In this document: positions 29,199 through 39,046 of the stretch, piece after piece
Numbering within the stretch: position 1 is the first letter of the stretch
How the letters are laid out: every line of letters starts with the position of its first letter
Assembly (NCBI GenBank): GCA_902500825.1
Contig: CABVRX010000015.1
Span: 24,467-88,466 of the forward strand
Source of the DNA: an uncultured Nitrospira sp.
GTDB lineage: Bacteria; Nitrospirota; Nitrospiria; Nitrospirales; Nitrospiraceae
Direction: 5' to 3'
Length of the DNA stretch: 64,000 bases
Made by a program: the position numbers and the translations under genes
Notes under the pieces: model-generated
The model's input: only the letters and a program-made list of their open reading frames with translations
The model's database searches: none
What the model was told of the DNA's origin: nothing

Positions 29199-32100
29199 TT
29201 ATGAGCATCCACTCGTTGCGCCGCATGTCACACACTTGAGACAAGTTCCGTTGCGAACCATGGTGAATTGTTTGCATTCTTGGCAGGGGTCGCCTTCGTA
29301 GCCCTTGACCTTGGCCTCTTTCGCGCTTTGGACCTCCGTCAGTGTGAGCGTTTCGCGCATGATTTCCACGTGTCGGGCGACACTGTGCCCGTTTCCGTGG
29401 CCATTTCCTTTTCCACCGTTCCGGCGGATGGGAAGATGTTCCGTAAGAACGGAAGATTTGGCCAGTGCATCCAGGTCCGCTTCTTCATCGAAGCACTCAG
29501 GATCCATATTGTCCTTCTTCACGGAATCCATGCGTAGATCTTCTTCTTTCACCTGCGCGAGGTCATAGCGATCGAGATACGTCACGGCCAATTCACGGAA
29601 GATATAATCGATGATCGAAGTGGACATTTTGATTCGATCGTTCAATTTGACGGGACCGTTCGGCTCAAACCGGGTAAACACAAACGCTTCGACGAATTCT
29701 TCCAGCGGCACGCCGTGTTGAAGGCCAAGAGAGATGGCGATCGCAAAACAATTCATGAGGCTTCTGAACGCCGCCCCCTCTTTGTGCATGTCCAAAAATA
29801 TTTCCCCGACCGTCCCATCTTCATACTCACCGGTGCGTAGGTAGAGCTTATGTCCTCCGACAATTGCCTTTTGAGTGTATCCGCTTCGTCGACTCGGTAG
29901 CGGGCGTCGCTTGGCGAGGTACCGAACGAGCACCCGTTCGGTGATTTTTTCCGCCAGCTCCATCACACCGGTGGCCGCCTCGACAGACTTTCCACTGTCC
30001 GTCGAAGCACTCAACGGCTGACTCAGCTTGGACCCGTCACGATACAGCGCAACCGCTTTGACCATACTCTTCCAGGCAAGCAAATAGGCGGCCTTGACGT
30101 CTTCGAGCGTGGCATCAGCCGGCATGTTGATGGTCTTGCTGATCGCCCCGCTGATGAACGGCTGCGCCGCGGCCATCATGCGGATATGCGCATCGACGGC
30201 AATGGAGCGTTGTCCGATTCGACCGCACCGATTGGCACAGTCGAATACCGCGAGGTGTTCGGCCTTCAAATACGGCGCGCCTTCCACTGTCATCGTCCCG
30301 CAGCAGAAATCGTTTGCGGCGGCGATCTCTTCTTGCGTAAAACCGAGCGCCTTCAGCATGTTGAAGTTCGTTTCATTCAGTTGGGGCTCGGTCAAGCCAA
30401 GTTTTTCGATGCAGAACGCGTCTCCCAGCGTAAACTTGTTGAAGGCAAACTGAATTTCGAACGCTTGCCCCAAACCGCTCTCCAAACAACCCAGGGCTGC
30501 GTCGTCGAATCCCTTTTGGCGTAGGGTATCGTGATTGATGAACGGTGCGCCCTTGAGCGTCTGAGCGCCGACACAGTACCGGACGATTTCCTGCGCTTGC
30601 TGGTCCGTATAGCCGAGGTTGGCCAGCGCAATCGGCAAGCTTTGATTGATGATCTTGAAGTACCCTCCACCGGCCAGCTTCTTAAACTTCACCAAAGCAA
30701 AGTCCGGCTCAATCCCCGTGGTATCACAGTCCATAACCAGCCCTATTGTGCCGGTCGGAGCGATGACGGTCACTTGTGCATTGCGGTACCCATACGCCGT
30801 CCCTAATTCAAGCGCATGATCCCACGCTCGTCTGGCCGCGAGGAGCATGTCGGGAGGACAATGCTCGGGGCGGATTCCCGCCGGAGCGATCGTCAGGCCT
30901 TCATATTCCCCGTGAGGCATCTGATACGCTGCCCGACGGTGATTCCGGATGACCCGCAGCATGTGTTCTCGATTTTTTACGTACCCAGGAAAGGGCGACA
31001 ATTCGGCTGCCATTTCAGCCGATGTCCCGTAGGATTCCCCGGTCATGATAGCCGTGATGGCGCCGCTAATCGCGAGGGCCTTGGGCGAATCATAAGGAAT
31101 CCCTTGTCGCATGAGCACGGTCCCCAAGTTCGCATACCCCAACCCAAGCGTCCGGAACTGATAGCTCTTTTCAGCGATGGCGCGGCTCGGGAAGGACGCC
31201 ATCAACACGCTGATCTCCAATGCGATCGTCCACAACCGAACGGCATGGCGGAAGTGTTCCAGTTCGAACCGCCCGTCGGCGGTGTAAAACTTTGTGAGAT
31301 TAAGGGAAGCGAGATTACAGGCCGTATCATCCAAAAACATGTATTCGGAACAGGGGTTTGATGCGTTGATGCGGCCGTCTTCCGGACACGTATGCCACTC
31401 ATTGATGATAGTATCGTACTGAGTCCCCGGATCGGCGCAAATCCAAGCCGCCCACGCGATCCGATCCCACAGCTCACGCGCCTTGATGGTCTTACAGACC
31501 TTGCCGTTCGTTCGGCGTTTGAGATGCCAATCGCCGTCTGTTTCGAGCGCGGCAAAAAACTCATTGGGAATCCTGACGCTGTTGTTCGAATTTTGGCCGG
31601 AGACGGTCTGATAGGCCTTCCCGTCCCAATTCGTGTCATACTCGTGAAACACAAAGTGTGTGAAACCTTGCTGCGCATAGGAAAACATGCGTTGAACATA
31701 CGCCTCCGGCACCATATCCCGACGGGCCGATGTCAGGGCCTCGCGCAAGACCGGATTGGTCTTCTGATCGAGATCCAGCCTGAGAGCGCCCTCGCCATCG
31801 ACCGTATGACACGCTTTCAGCACGGCGTTGAGGCGCTGCGCACAAATCTTTGAGCCCGTCACCATCGCCGCGACTTTTTGTTCTTCGATGACTTTCCAAT
31901 CGATGAATTCTTCGATATCCGGATGATCGAGGTCCAAACAAACCATCTTGGCGGCACGGCGCGTCGTCCCTCCGGACTTGATCGCTCCGGCGGCTCGATC
32001 CCCGATCCTCAGGAAGGACATAAGGCCTGAAGACCTTCCGCCGCCGGAGAGCCCTTCGCCATCCCCGCGCAGTTTCGAAAAATTAGTCCCGGTCCCGGAC

Positions 32101-32735
32101 CCATACTTGAACAACCGCGCCTCTCGGACCCACAGATCCATGATCCCGTTTTCATTCACCAGATCATCCTCGATTGATTGAATGAAACAGGCATGGGGCT
32201 GAGGATGTTCGAAAGCATTGGCGGCTTTGACAACTTCTCGAGTCTGAGGATCGACGTAATAATGCCCTTGTGCCGGTCCCGATAACCCATAAGCATAATG
32301 AAGGCCTGTATTGAACCATTGGGGAGAATTGGGTGCGGCCATTTGATGGGCCAGCATGTAGCACATTTCATCGTGAAACGACTCGGCATCTTCCGGCGTC
32401 TTAAAATAGCCATAGGACTTGCCCCAGTGGGTCCAACACCCGGCCATGCGCTCGAAAACTTGACGGGCATCTCGCTCGCCACCGAACACTTGCTTGCCAT
32501 CCGGACCAATGACCGACTGCCCACTCTGATCGCGCTGTGGAACTCCGGCCTTCCGAAAGTATTTCTGGGCCAATATGTCGACGGCAAGCTGAGACCATGC
32601 CTCAGGAACATCGATATTTTCGAGCTTGAATACGGTGGACCCGTCTGGATTCCGAATCTCCGACGAACGCTTCACAAACGTGACCCCCTCGTAGGGATTC
32701 TGCCCGCGACGGGTAAATCTTCGATCAATTTTCAC
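29199..32735 (-). CDS. nrdJ: Adenosylcobalamin-dependent (class II) ribonucleotide reductase
   Basis: 1178 residues, GTG start with TAGGAGGT upstream. The ten-stranded barrel has the active-site Cys and Asn in '[20 protein letters not shown]', and the '[20 protein letters not shown]' signature of NrdJ with B12 binding. The C-terminal part carries a second conserved domain ('[20 protein letters not shown]') and a Cys4 zinc ribbon (CQECKQF...CLKCVTCG) ending the protein. It makes dNTP precursors with or without oxygen. Two NrdR-like boxes 32 bases apart lie upstream of the start (32798-32845). Confidence 0.95.
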   Translation of the reverse strand: MKIDRRFTRRGQNPYEGVTFVKRSSEIRNPDGSTVFKLENIDVPEAWSQLAVDILAQKYFRKAGVPQRDQSGQSVIGPDGKQVFGGERDARQVFERMAGCWTHWGKSYGYFKTPEDAESFHDEMCYMLAHQMAAPNSPQWFNTGLHYAYGLSGPAQGHYYVDPQTREVVKAANAFEHPQPHACFIQSIEDDLVNENGIMDLWVREARLFKYGSGTGTNFSKLRGDGEGLSGGGRSSGLMSFLRIGDRAAGAIKSGGTTRRAAKMVCLDLDHPDIEEFIDWKVIEEQKVAAMVTGSKICAQRLNAVLKACHTVDGEGALRLDLDQKTNPVLREALTSARRDMVPEAYVQRMFSYAQQGFTHFVFHEYDTNWDGKAYQTVSGQNSNNSVRIPNEFFAALETDGDWHLKRRTNGKVCKTIKARELWDRIAWAAWICADPGTQYDTIINEWHTCPEDGRINASNPCSEYMFLDDTACNLASLNLTKFYTADGRFELEHFRHAVRLWTIALEISVLMASFPSRAIAEKSYQFRTLGLGYANLGTVLMRQGIPYDSPKALAISGAITAIMTGESYGTSAEMAAELSPFPGYVKNREHMLRVIRNHRRAAYQMPHGEYEGLTIAPAGIRPEHCPPDMLLAARRAWDHALELGTAYGYRNAQVTVIAPTGTIGLVMDCDTTGIEPDFALVKFKKLAGGGYFKIINQSLPIALANLGYTDQQAQEIVRYCVGAQTLKGAPFINHDTLRQKGFDDAALGCLESGLGQAFEIQFAFNKFTLGDAFCIEKLGLTEPQLNETNFNMLKALGFTQEEIAAANDFCCGTMTVEGAPYLKAEHLAVFDCANRCGRIGQRSIAVDAHIRMMAAAQPFISGAISKTINMPADATLEDVKAAYLLAWKSMVKAVALYRDGSKLSQPLSASTDSGKSVEAATGVMELAEKITERVLVRYLAKRRPLPSRRSGYTQKAIVGGHKLYLRTGEYEDGTVGEIFLDMHKEGAAFRSLMNCFAIAISLGLQHGVPLEEFVEAFVFTRFEPNGPVKLNDRIKMSTSIIDYIFRELAVTYLDRYDLAQVKEEDLRMDSVKKDNMDPECFDEEADLDALAKSSVLTEHLPIRRNGGKGNGHGNGHSVARHVEIMRETLTLTEVQSAKEAKVKGYEGDPCQECKQFTMVRNGTCLKCVTCGATSGCS

Positions 32736-32797
32736 GGTAGACCTCCTAAGAGAGGAAAAGGAACTGTGGCCATGTAGAACTGTTTAACTTCAATGCA

Positions 32798-32845
32798 CAG
32801 CTACATATAGCTATCACGATTTTTTGTCAACACCAAGTATTGTGG
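32798..32845 (-). promoter_or_regulatory. Tandem NrdR-type boxes upstream of nrdJ
   Basis: Two imperfect palindromes lie about 65 and 95 bases before the nrdJ GTG. Box 1 (32798-32813) has the core CTACATATAG, box 2 (32830-32845) reads ACACCAAGTATTGTGG. Against the NrdR consensus ACACWAYATATWGTGT, box 1 matches all ten core positions but loses both outer ends, and box 2 keeps the ends and the second half. Their starts are 32 bases apart, the three-turn spacing known for NrdR pairs. NrdR represses ribonucleotide reductase genes. Confidence 0.65.
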
Positions 32846-32987
32846 CTCTTTGGGAAATAAGAGGAAAGGCTGTGAATAGTCGCAACGTGAATCTCATAGC
32901 CTATTTTGATCGCTTATGAACGAGGTTATCCACAGAAATAAGCAGTGGAATCGGGCCCGTCCAAATTACCCTGGCCTTTTTTTCTTT

Positions 32988-33359
32988 TTAGAAGGCCATT
33001 CGCCCGATTTTCAGCGTCGCTTCCTCGACACCTTGAAGGGGAATGAACCGACCGCCGAGACCGAGAACGATGACTTTCGTATCCGCCACCTGTGTTTCAT
33101 ACCGGCTCGCAATCCCCCAGTTCTGTCGCATCGTATTCGGCCTCACAATGGATTCGAGAAGCTTCCGACTTTGCGACTGAAACACCTGCCGAATAAATTG
33201 TTGCTCTCGAGTCTGTGTACCCCGGTCCATTCGGTCTATTGCTTTGCTCAACTCCTGTTCAACGAAGCGTAAATAATCGTCCATGGTCGGATTCGATAAG
33301 ACCAGACCGATCGCTCCCCCAAGCACAACCACCACCACACTCAAACGAAGAAGGCTCAT
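32988..33359 (-). CDS. DUF4359-domain membrane-anchored protein
   Basis: 123 residues: an N-terminal membrane segment, then the DUF4359 signature 'NPTMDDYLRFVEQEL' and the terminal beta region 'KVIVLGLGGRFIPL'. Function of the family is unknown. Located upstream of nrdJ on the same strand, but 252 bases away and with the NrdR-like boxes between, so probably separate. Confidence 0.8.
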   Translation of the reverse strand: MSLLRLSVVVVVLGGAIGLVLSNPTMDDYLRFVEQELSKAIDRMDRGTQTREQQFIRQVFQSQSRKLLESIVRPNTMRQNWGIASRYETQVADTKVIVLGLGGRFIPLQGVEEATLKIGRMAF

Positions 33360-33490
33360 ATCGTTCCCGCAGCAACCTTTCTTCTAAGCCGACACGATGC
33401 CGACTGGCTTCATCTCATTTGACAAAGGAAGAGCGCCCCAATTAGCTTAGCCGAACTCCGTTTACATTCTTCTTGAGTCGGGAGGAACCT

Positions 33491-33784
33491 ATGTTCGTCT
33501 GGAGCAAAAAACTCGTCGCGGCCCTGCTAAGCGCATTCGTTCTGCTGTTAGGAATCTTCCTCTTCCAAGGCCCTTCGGAGAGCACGAGCGTCCTCAAGAT
33601 TCACACGACCCAGTGGATCATATTGAACTATGCCTGTCTATTGGTCTGGCTTTTTGTCTGGATGATCGACCAAGCGCGGGTGCGCGGCAAAAATGTCTGG
33701 TTATGGTTGGTGCCGTTTGTGCTGGCCCCGCTGCCTACATTGATGCTCTTCGTGCTTTTCCTTCAACGGCGATTATCTTCTTAG
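33491..33784 (+). CDS. Small membrane protein, two to three segments
   Basis: 97 residues from ATG 33491, behind GGGAGGAA. Hydrophobic segments at about 6-26, 40-58 and 70-90. No family recognised; the layout resembles small PLDc_N-like or phospholipase-associated membrane proteins ('WIIL', 'LVPFVLAPLPTLMLFVLF'). It ends directly against the convergent ampG stop codon. Confidence 0.7.
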   Translation: MFVWSKKLVAALLSAFVLLLGIFLFQGPSESTSVLKIHTTQWIILNYACLLVWLFVWMIDQARVRGKNVWLWLVPFVLAPLPTLMLFVLFLQRRLSS

Positions 33785-35071
33785 TCACTTGAAAATCGGC
33801 GAAGCCGCTGGTTCCATGGCAGAAGAATTCGCGACAGCCTTCTGTTCTGTTTCAATAGAACGCCGGACCCGCCACACGGCCCAAAGACCCGGCAACGCCA
33901 CCACCACGGTCAAGACAAAAAATTGTGTCCATCCGACCAGAGTCACAACGTCCGCCGACGGGCGACCGGCAAAGACCCTTCCCAACGCCTCTAACGACGA
34001 CAGCAGCGCGAACTGAGTCGCCGTATACCGGGGATCGCAGAGCGACATCACCAACGCGACGAACGCAGCAGTACCCATTCCTCCTGTCACATTTTCAATC
34101 ACGACTGCCGCCGTCAGTACGCTCGTATTTTTTCCCACTACGGCCAATGCGACAAATCCCAGGTTTGAGACCGCTTGAAAGGCACCGAAGATCAAGAGGG
34201 AGCGCACCAGTCCTGACCTGGTCATCAAAAGTCCCCCAATAAAGGCGCCGAGCAATGTTGCAAAAACCCCTAGTCCCTTCACCGCGCCGACATCCGTAGC
34301 GGAAAAGCCGAGTCCTCCGATCAGGAAAGCCGTCTGGAGCGCAGAGGCAAAGGCATCTCCCAGTTTATAGAGGATGATCACGGCCAACAAGCCAAAGGCG
34401 TGAGGTCGTCCAAAGAACTCCACGAGCGGTGCGCCGACTGCCTCCCTCATATTTTTTGGAGCCTCGGCGGCGAATGTGGGGTCTGGGCTGATCAGGACAA
34501 TACATACCCCGGCCAGCATGACGGCTGCCATCGCCAGATACGTCATCTGCCATCCCACATAATCGGCAAGGACCAACGCGCCGGCTCCGGAGGCTAAAAG
34601 AGCGATTCGATACCCGTTCACCCACACGGCGGCGCCCAATCCGCGCTCATGAGAATGGAGCGTTTCTGTTCGATAGGCATCAAACACAATGTCCAACGAA
34701 GCGGCAAGAAACGCGACGAGCACGGCATAGGCCGCCATCCATCCAGGATGAATCCGTGGATTGGTCGCGGCCATAAGCACCAAGCCGATCGCAACACAGA
34801 GTTGCGTCATGACCATCCAGCCGCGCCGCCGGCCGAGCCAGGGAGGAATCACACGATCCATCACGGGAGCCCATAGAAACTTGAGCGTATAGGGAAGGCC
34901 GACCATCGTGAAAATGCCGATGGTCTTGAGGTCGACTCCTTCCACCGTAAGCCAGGCCTGTAAGGTCCCTGATGTGAGCGCCAGTGGAAGGCCGGACGCA
35001 AAACCCAACGGCAGCATCACGAGGATGCGCCGATTCATAAGACCTGCGAGATCAAACGCGCCTTGTTTCAC
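33785..35071 (-). CDS. ampG: Muropeptide permease AmpG-like MFS transporter
   Basis: 428 residues, twelve predicted membrane segments. 'LPLGFASGLPLALTSGTLQAWL' and 'KTIGIFTMVGLPYTLKFLWAPVMDR' are the AmpG signatures; 'ASLDIVFDAYRTETLHSHERGLG' is also typical. AmpG imports anhydro-muropeptides for cell-wall recycling. Monocistronic. Confidence 0.92.
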   Translation of the reverse strand: MKQGAFDLAGLMNRRILVMLPLGFASGLPLALTSGTLQAWLTVEGVDLKTIGIFTMVGLPYTLKFLWAPVMDRVIPPWLGRRRGWMVMTQLCVAIGLVLMAATNPRIHPGWMAAYAVLVAFLAASLDIVFDAYRTETLHSHERGLGAAVWVNGYRIALLASGAGALVLADYVGWQMTYLAMAAVMLAGVCIVLISPDPTFAAEAPKNMREAVGAPLVEFFGRPHAFGLLAVIILYKLGDAFASALQTAFLIGGLGFSATDVGAVKGLGVFATLLGAFIGGLLMTRSGLVRSLLIFGAFQAVSNLGFVALAVVGKNTSVLTAAVVIENVTGGMGTAAFVALVMSLCDPRYTATQFALLSSLEALGRVFAGRPSADVVTLVGWTQFFVLTVVVALPGLWAVWRVRRSIETEQKAVANSSAMEPAASPIFK

Positions 35072-35225
35072 AGGAACTTACTCGCGCGAGGGTGGTCCGA
35101 ATAGGTAGACCAGCACACAACGTCGGAACATTCTTAATTGCAACGCAGAATACCACTCCCTCCCGGCTCTGACTCAGCAGAATCACGAAATATGCGGGTT
35201 GGACTGTGCGGATCGGCTCATCAAC

Positions 35226-35639
35226 TTAACAGGGTTGTCCGTTGAACACACAGGGTTTGTAGCGCGAGATATCGAAGTCGGTATTTTCCTGGTAGACCTT
35301 TTCGTTGCCGTTGACCCCGTCCTGCTCCGGATCGTTCCACATGATGTGGTTCCACCAATAGAACAGCGGTTGGGCCTCGGTCTGATAGATAGGATTACCA
35401 TAGGTACTGCGTGAATACTCATGAACCAGCCGAGCCGTGACATAGTCGATCTGACCGTTGCCCTTGAGTGAATAGAGCATGATAAAGAGACGGGCCTCAT
35501 GGTCATAGAGTTCATCGACGCGTGTGTTGAGTTCGGGCTCCATGGGAAGCGAATCCATGCTCCATCCCGGCACAGAAGGGCTCCAGAACAACCCTGTAAA
35601 AACGAAAAAGATGAGAGCACGCAGATACACGATCTTCAC
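35226..35639 (-). CDS. Exported protein of unknown function
   Basis: 137 residues with a signal peptide (MKIVYLRALIFFVFTGLFW). The mature part is rich in Tyr, Asn and Asp with 'YWWNHIMWNDPEQDGVNGNEK'-type segments and two Cys near the end (KPCVFNGQPC). No family recognised. The two terminal Cys could form a disulphide. Confidence 0.7.
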   Translation of the reverse strand: MKIVYLRALIFFVFTGLFWSPSVPGWSMDSLPMEPELNTRVDELYDHEARLFIMLYSLKGNGQIDYVTARLVHEYSRSTYGNPIYQTEAQPLFYWWNHIMWNDPEQDGVNGNEKVYQENTDFDISRYKPCVFNGQPC

Positions 35640-35771
35640 GCTCTCCTCCGATGACTCGGATGTGATCCAATCATGCGCTTTTCCGGAAGTTAGCAGACAA
35701 TCCCCGGAACCCTCGTCGCAACAGACAACCTTGCCGGAACACGCATGATCTCCCTATAATACCCTCCGTCC

Positions 35772-37106
35772 ATGAATACCCGTGCATCACTTCATACGCT
35801 CGGCTGCCGCCTGAATCAAGCCGAAACCTCGATTCTCGGCGAAGGCCTTCGACGGAAAGGGTTTGAACTCGTCGAGTTCGGCCAACCGACAGATCTGCTT
35901 GTGCTCAATACCTGTGCGGTTACGGAAGACGCCGAACGGACATCGCGATATCTGATCCGGAAGACCCTGAAACACTCTCCCCATGCCTTTGTCGCTGTGA
36001 CAGGGTGCTATGCCCAGACGGGACTGGAATCCTTGAAGCAGCAAAACGGAATCGACTTGATCGTGGGGCACCAATTCAAGCTCGATCTGCCGGCCTACCT
36101 TCCTCCAGCCCAGGAGCTGCGGAAGCGATCCGCCGTGGAAGTTCACCATACGAGAACAATGTCGCGCGGAGACTTCGATCTGCCGCACTTTGCGGAGCCG
36201 GACTCCACCCGCGCCTTACTCAAGATACAGGACGGCTGCAGCGCGATGTGCAGCTTCTGCATTATTCCGTTCGCACGAGGGCATGAGCGAAGTCGGACAT
36301 TTGAGGACATCCAGCGTGAAGTCGAAAGTTTGGTCGCCTGCGGATACCGGGAGGTCGTGCTAACCGGCGTGAACATCGGACAGTACGCCTACCAAGGACG
36401 GGACTTTTGTTCGTTGCTTCGTTGGCTCGATCAAGCGGCGGACTTCGAACGCGTCCGGATCTCTTCAATTGAACCCACAACCGTCAACGAGGAATTGCTT
36501 GAACTCCTTGCTTCATCGAAGAAAATCTGTCCCTATCTCCATATCCCTTTGCAAAGCGGAGACGATCAGATTTTGCAGGCTATGAACCGCCGCCATACTC
36601 TCAAGAGCTATGTCACACTGATCGAAAAGGCTTGTGTCACCATCCCCGGGCTCGGCCTTGGAACTGATCTCCTAGTAGGATTCCCTGGAGAAACAGAGAG
36701 CGCTTTTCAGAATACGCTGGCCGTCGCCGCTGATCTTCCATTCTCCTACCTCCACGTATTTCCATACTCCCCTCGTCCGGGGACGGCTGCAATGCGCCTG
36801 AACCAGCGGATCTCGTCGGCATCGATGAAGAAACGAGCAGATCTCCTCCTGGCTGTCGACCGAGCCAAGCGACTCGCCTTTCACAACAAACAAATCGGCA
36901 AAACGGTCTCGGTCCTTTTTGAAGCCGGGACTCGGGATTCCTGTCGCTTCGGTACGGCTCCGAACTTCACACGAGTGGGAATCACAGACTCCGGAGATTT
37001 CCAGAATCAAATCCTGCCGGTCACGATCACGGCCGCAACTGACCGATGTACTTTTGGCAATATCGCTTCTGCTCAAACAGCGCGGCCTTCCATGGTATCG
37101 CTATGA
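35772..37106 (+). CDS. mtaB: tRNA t6A37 methylthiotransferase
   Basis: 444 residues. N-terminal UPF0004 domain (HTLGCRLNQAETSIL), radical SAM cluster 'CSAMCSFCIIPFARG' (CxxxCxxC), and a C-terminal TRAM-like region. 'GCRLNQAE' rather than 'GCQMNESD' marks the MtaB/YqeV branch, which makes ms2t6A at A37 of tRNAs reading ANN codons. The stop overlaps the start of miaB (ATGA at 37103-37106). Confidence 0.93.
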   Translation: MNTRASLHTLGCRLNQAETSILGEGLRRKGFELVEFGQPTDLLVLNTCAVTEDAERTSRYLIRKTLKHSPHAFVAVTGCYAQTGLESLKQQNGIDLIVGHQFKLDLPAYLPPAQELRKRSAVEVHHTRTMSRGDFDLPHFAEPDSTRALLKIQDGCSAMCSFCIIPFARGHERSRTFEDIQREVESLVACGYREVVLTGVNIGQYAYQGRDFCSLLRWLDQAADFERVRISSIEPTTVNEELLELLASSKKICPYLHIPLQSGDDQILQAMNRRHTLKSYVTLIEKACVTIPGLGLGTDLLVGFPGETESAFQNTLAVAADLPFSYLHVFPYSPRPGTAAMRLNQRISSASMKKRADLLLAVDRAKRLAFHNKQIGKTVSVLFEAGTRDSCRFGTAPNFTRVGITDSGDFQNQILPVTITAATDRCTFGNIASAQTARPSMVSL

Positions 37107-38434
37107 TTCTAAAGCTCGCTCCACAAGTTCATATTGAAACCTTCGGCTGCCAGATGAACGAGTCCGACAGCGAACTCGTTCGCTCGATGCTGAAGCGTGA
37201 AGGATTCGTTTTTACCGAAGATCGCGAACGGGCCGACGTCGTATTGGTCAACACCTGCGCCATCAGAGAAAATGCACATAAGAAGATCTATGCCCATCTT
37301 TCTGAATTGAAAGCACTGAAAAAACAGCGTCCGCTTGTCGTCGGCGTCCTCGGCTGCATGGCCCAGAATCTGAAAGGCGCTCTGACGGAAAAGGAACCGC
37401 TCATCGACGTGTTGGCCGGCCCGGATGCGTACCGTCAACTTCCTTCGTTGCTGACGACTGCGCTCGAAACCCAGGAGCAGGGACTCTCCCAGAAAGGGTT
37501 TGCCCTCGACCTGTCGGAATATGAAACCTATGAAGGGATCATGCCGGACCGTGACAGCGGGGTAAACGCCTGGATTACCGTGATGCGAGGCTGCGATAAC
37601 TTCTGCTCCTTCTGTGTCGTCCCCTATACCAGGGGACGCGAACGGTCGCGTGATCCGAGGTCCATTCTGCTCGAAGCTCGTGACGCTTCCTCCAGAGGCT
37701 TCAAGCAAATCACGTTGCTCGGCCAGAATGTCAATTCCTATCGTCACGAAGACTGGGACTTCGCCAAACTGATCACCGCCGTGGCGGATACAGTAGGGAT
37801 CGATCGAGTACGGTTTACCTCTCCACACCCGAAGGACTTTCCCGCCGCGCTCATCGAGGCCATTGCCGTACACCCAAAAGTCTGCAAGCACATTCATCTT
37901 CCCCTGCAGGCCGGGAGCGACCGGATTCTCGAACTGATGGGGCGAACCTATAGGGGAGTCGAGTATCTGGCGCTGGTCGATCGCATTCGAAGCACCGTCC
38001 CCGATGTCGTCTTGACGACGGATATTATCTGTGGTTTCTGTTCCGAGTCGGATGAGGACTTCCGGACCACAGCGCTCATGGTAGAACAGGCCCAGTTCGA
38101 CTCAGCCTATATCTTCAAATACTCGGAACGGAAGCATACAATCGCGGCTAGAAAGTATGCCGACGATGTCCCTGATCAAGTCAAAGGCCTGCGCGTCGCT
38201 CAACTCGTAGAAGCTCAACGCCGCATTACCTTGGAACGCAACCGTCGATACATCGGTAAGGAGATGGAAATCTTGGTCGAAGGGGATGCAACCCGCTCGC
38301 CGACTCAGGGGATGGGAAAAACAGACGGTAATATCACGGTGGTTTGGGATAAGGGGACCGGCCACTCTGGACCCGGCACCCTCATCACGAAACATATCTT
38401 TGATGCCTCCGCTGCGACCCTTTATGGCGAATGA
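37103..38434 (+). CDS. miaB: tRNA-2-methylthio-N6-dimethylallyladenosine synthase
   Basis: 443 residues from ATG 37103; a longer frame reaches back to 37046 but lies inside mtaB. 'HIETFGCQMNESDSEL' opens the UPF0004 domain, radical SAM 'CDNFCSFCVVPYTRG' follows, and a TRAM domain ends the protein (about 380-440). It adds the 2-methylthio group to i6A37. The tandem of two paralogous methylthiotransferases with overlapping ends suggests coupled expression. Confidence 0.95.
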   Translation: MILKLAPQVHIETFGCQMNESDSELVRSMLKREGFVFTEDRERADVVLVNTCAIRENAHKKIYAHLSELKALKKQRPLVVGVLGCMAQNLKGALTEKEPLIDVLAGPDAYRQLPSLLTTALETQEQGLSQKGFALDLSEYETYEGIMPDRDSGVNAWITVMRGCDNFCSFCVVPYTRGRERSRDPRSILLEARDASSRGFKQITLLGQNVNSYRHEDWDFAKLITAVADTVGIDRVRFTSPHPKDFPAALIEAIAVHPKVCKHIHLPLQAGSDRILELMGRTYRGVEYLALVDRIRSTVPDVVLTTDIICGFCSESDEDFRTTALMVEQAQFDSAYIFKYSERKHTIAARKYADDVPDQVKGLRVAQLVEAQRRITLERNRRYIGKEMEILVEGDATRSPTQGMGKTDGNITVVWDKGTGHSGPGTLITKHIFDASAATLYGE

Positions 38435-38812
38435 CCCAGGCAAATCCTGACGTCGTATTCTTTCTGAGACATCTGTCTCAAGCTTTCGGAACAATTCTGC
38501 ACGCCCAATGGTTGAAATGAACATTTTTTGACCGACTCCATTGGCCATCTTCGGATGGTTCTTCGGCTACACCTTCTTTGTCTTCGCTCCCCATCTGACC
38601 TCGATTGTGACCAGACTCGCTGCCGATTGGCCGAATCTTTCCCACTGTTCGGTCACTTGGCACCGCTAACCCCATGATTATCAACGTACCCCCCAAAGGC
38701 CTCACTTCTAAGCTTGGCCATCAGTCCTCAGCTTTTAACTTTGAGTTTTAATCAGCCGCGTCTCTCGCGCGTTGAATGATAATACAACCCGTTATCCAAA
38801 AAATGAGAAGGC
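38435..38812. other. Intergenic region with two dyads
   Basis: 378 bases without a convincing gene. A perfect palindrome TGAGACA-TC-TGTCTCA lies at 38465-38480, and a second stem CCAATGG/CCATTGG at 38505-38544 with a 26-base loop containing a T-run. The latter could terminate miaB transcription; the former looks like a small operator. The rest is low in coding signal. Confidence 0.45.
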
Positions 38813-39010
38813 ATGAACCTTGCTCACGTTTCGGCGTCCATCGGTTCGGTAATCACGGATTTGTTTCTCGTTATGAAGTCCGCCGACTCCGAGTCAAAAC
38901 CCAATCCAAACCCGTCCGATTCCGGCATCACACTCGAAACGATCATTTCAGCCGGGGTAGTCGGATGGTTGGCGGTCGGCATGATACTCATGGCCTTAGG
39001 CATCTGGTAG
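38813..39010 (+). CDS. Small membrane protein
   Basis: 65 residues with AGAAGG immediately upstream of the ATG, a hydrophilic Pro/Ser/Asn-rich middle and one C-terminal membrane segment (LETIISAGVVGWLAVGMILM). No family recognised. It precedes the lipoprotein gene at 39047 by 36 bases on the same strand. A start at residue 21 is also possible. Confidence 0.5.
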   Translation: MNLAHVSASIGSVITDLFLVMKSADSESKPNPNPSDSGITLETIISAGVVGWLAVGMILMALGIW

Positions 39011-39046
39011 TTCTCAGCCACAAGACCACACGTGAGGAGATCCCAT

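Noticed and set aside
32736..32987. Cobalamin riboswitch before nrdJ
   Set aside because: No B12-box-like sequence (GCCACTG type) is seen; the NrdR-like pair explains the region better.
38478..38705. 75-residue minus-strand frame
   Set aside because: Composition and lack of a ribosome-binding site make it unlikely; the region contains dyads instead.
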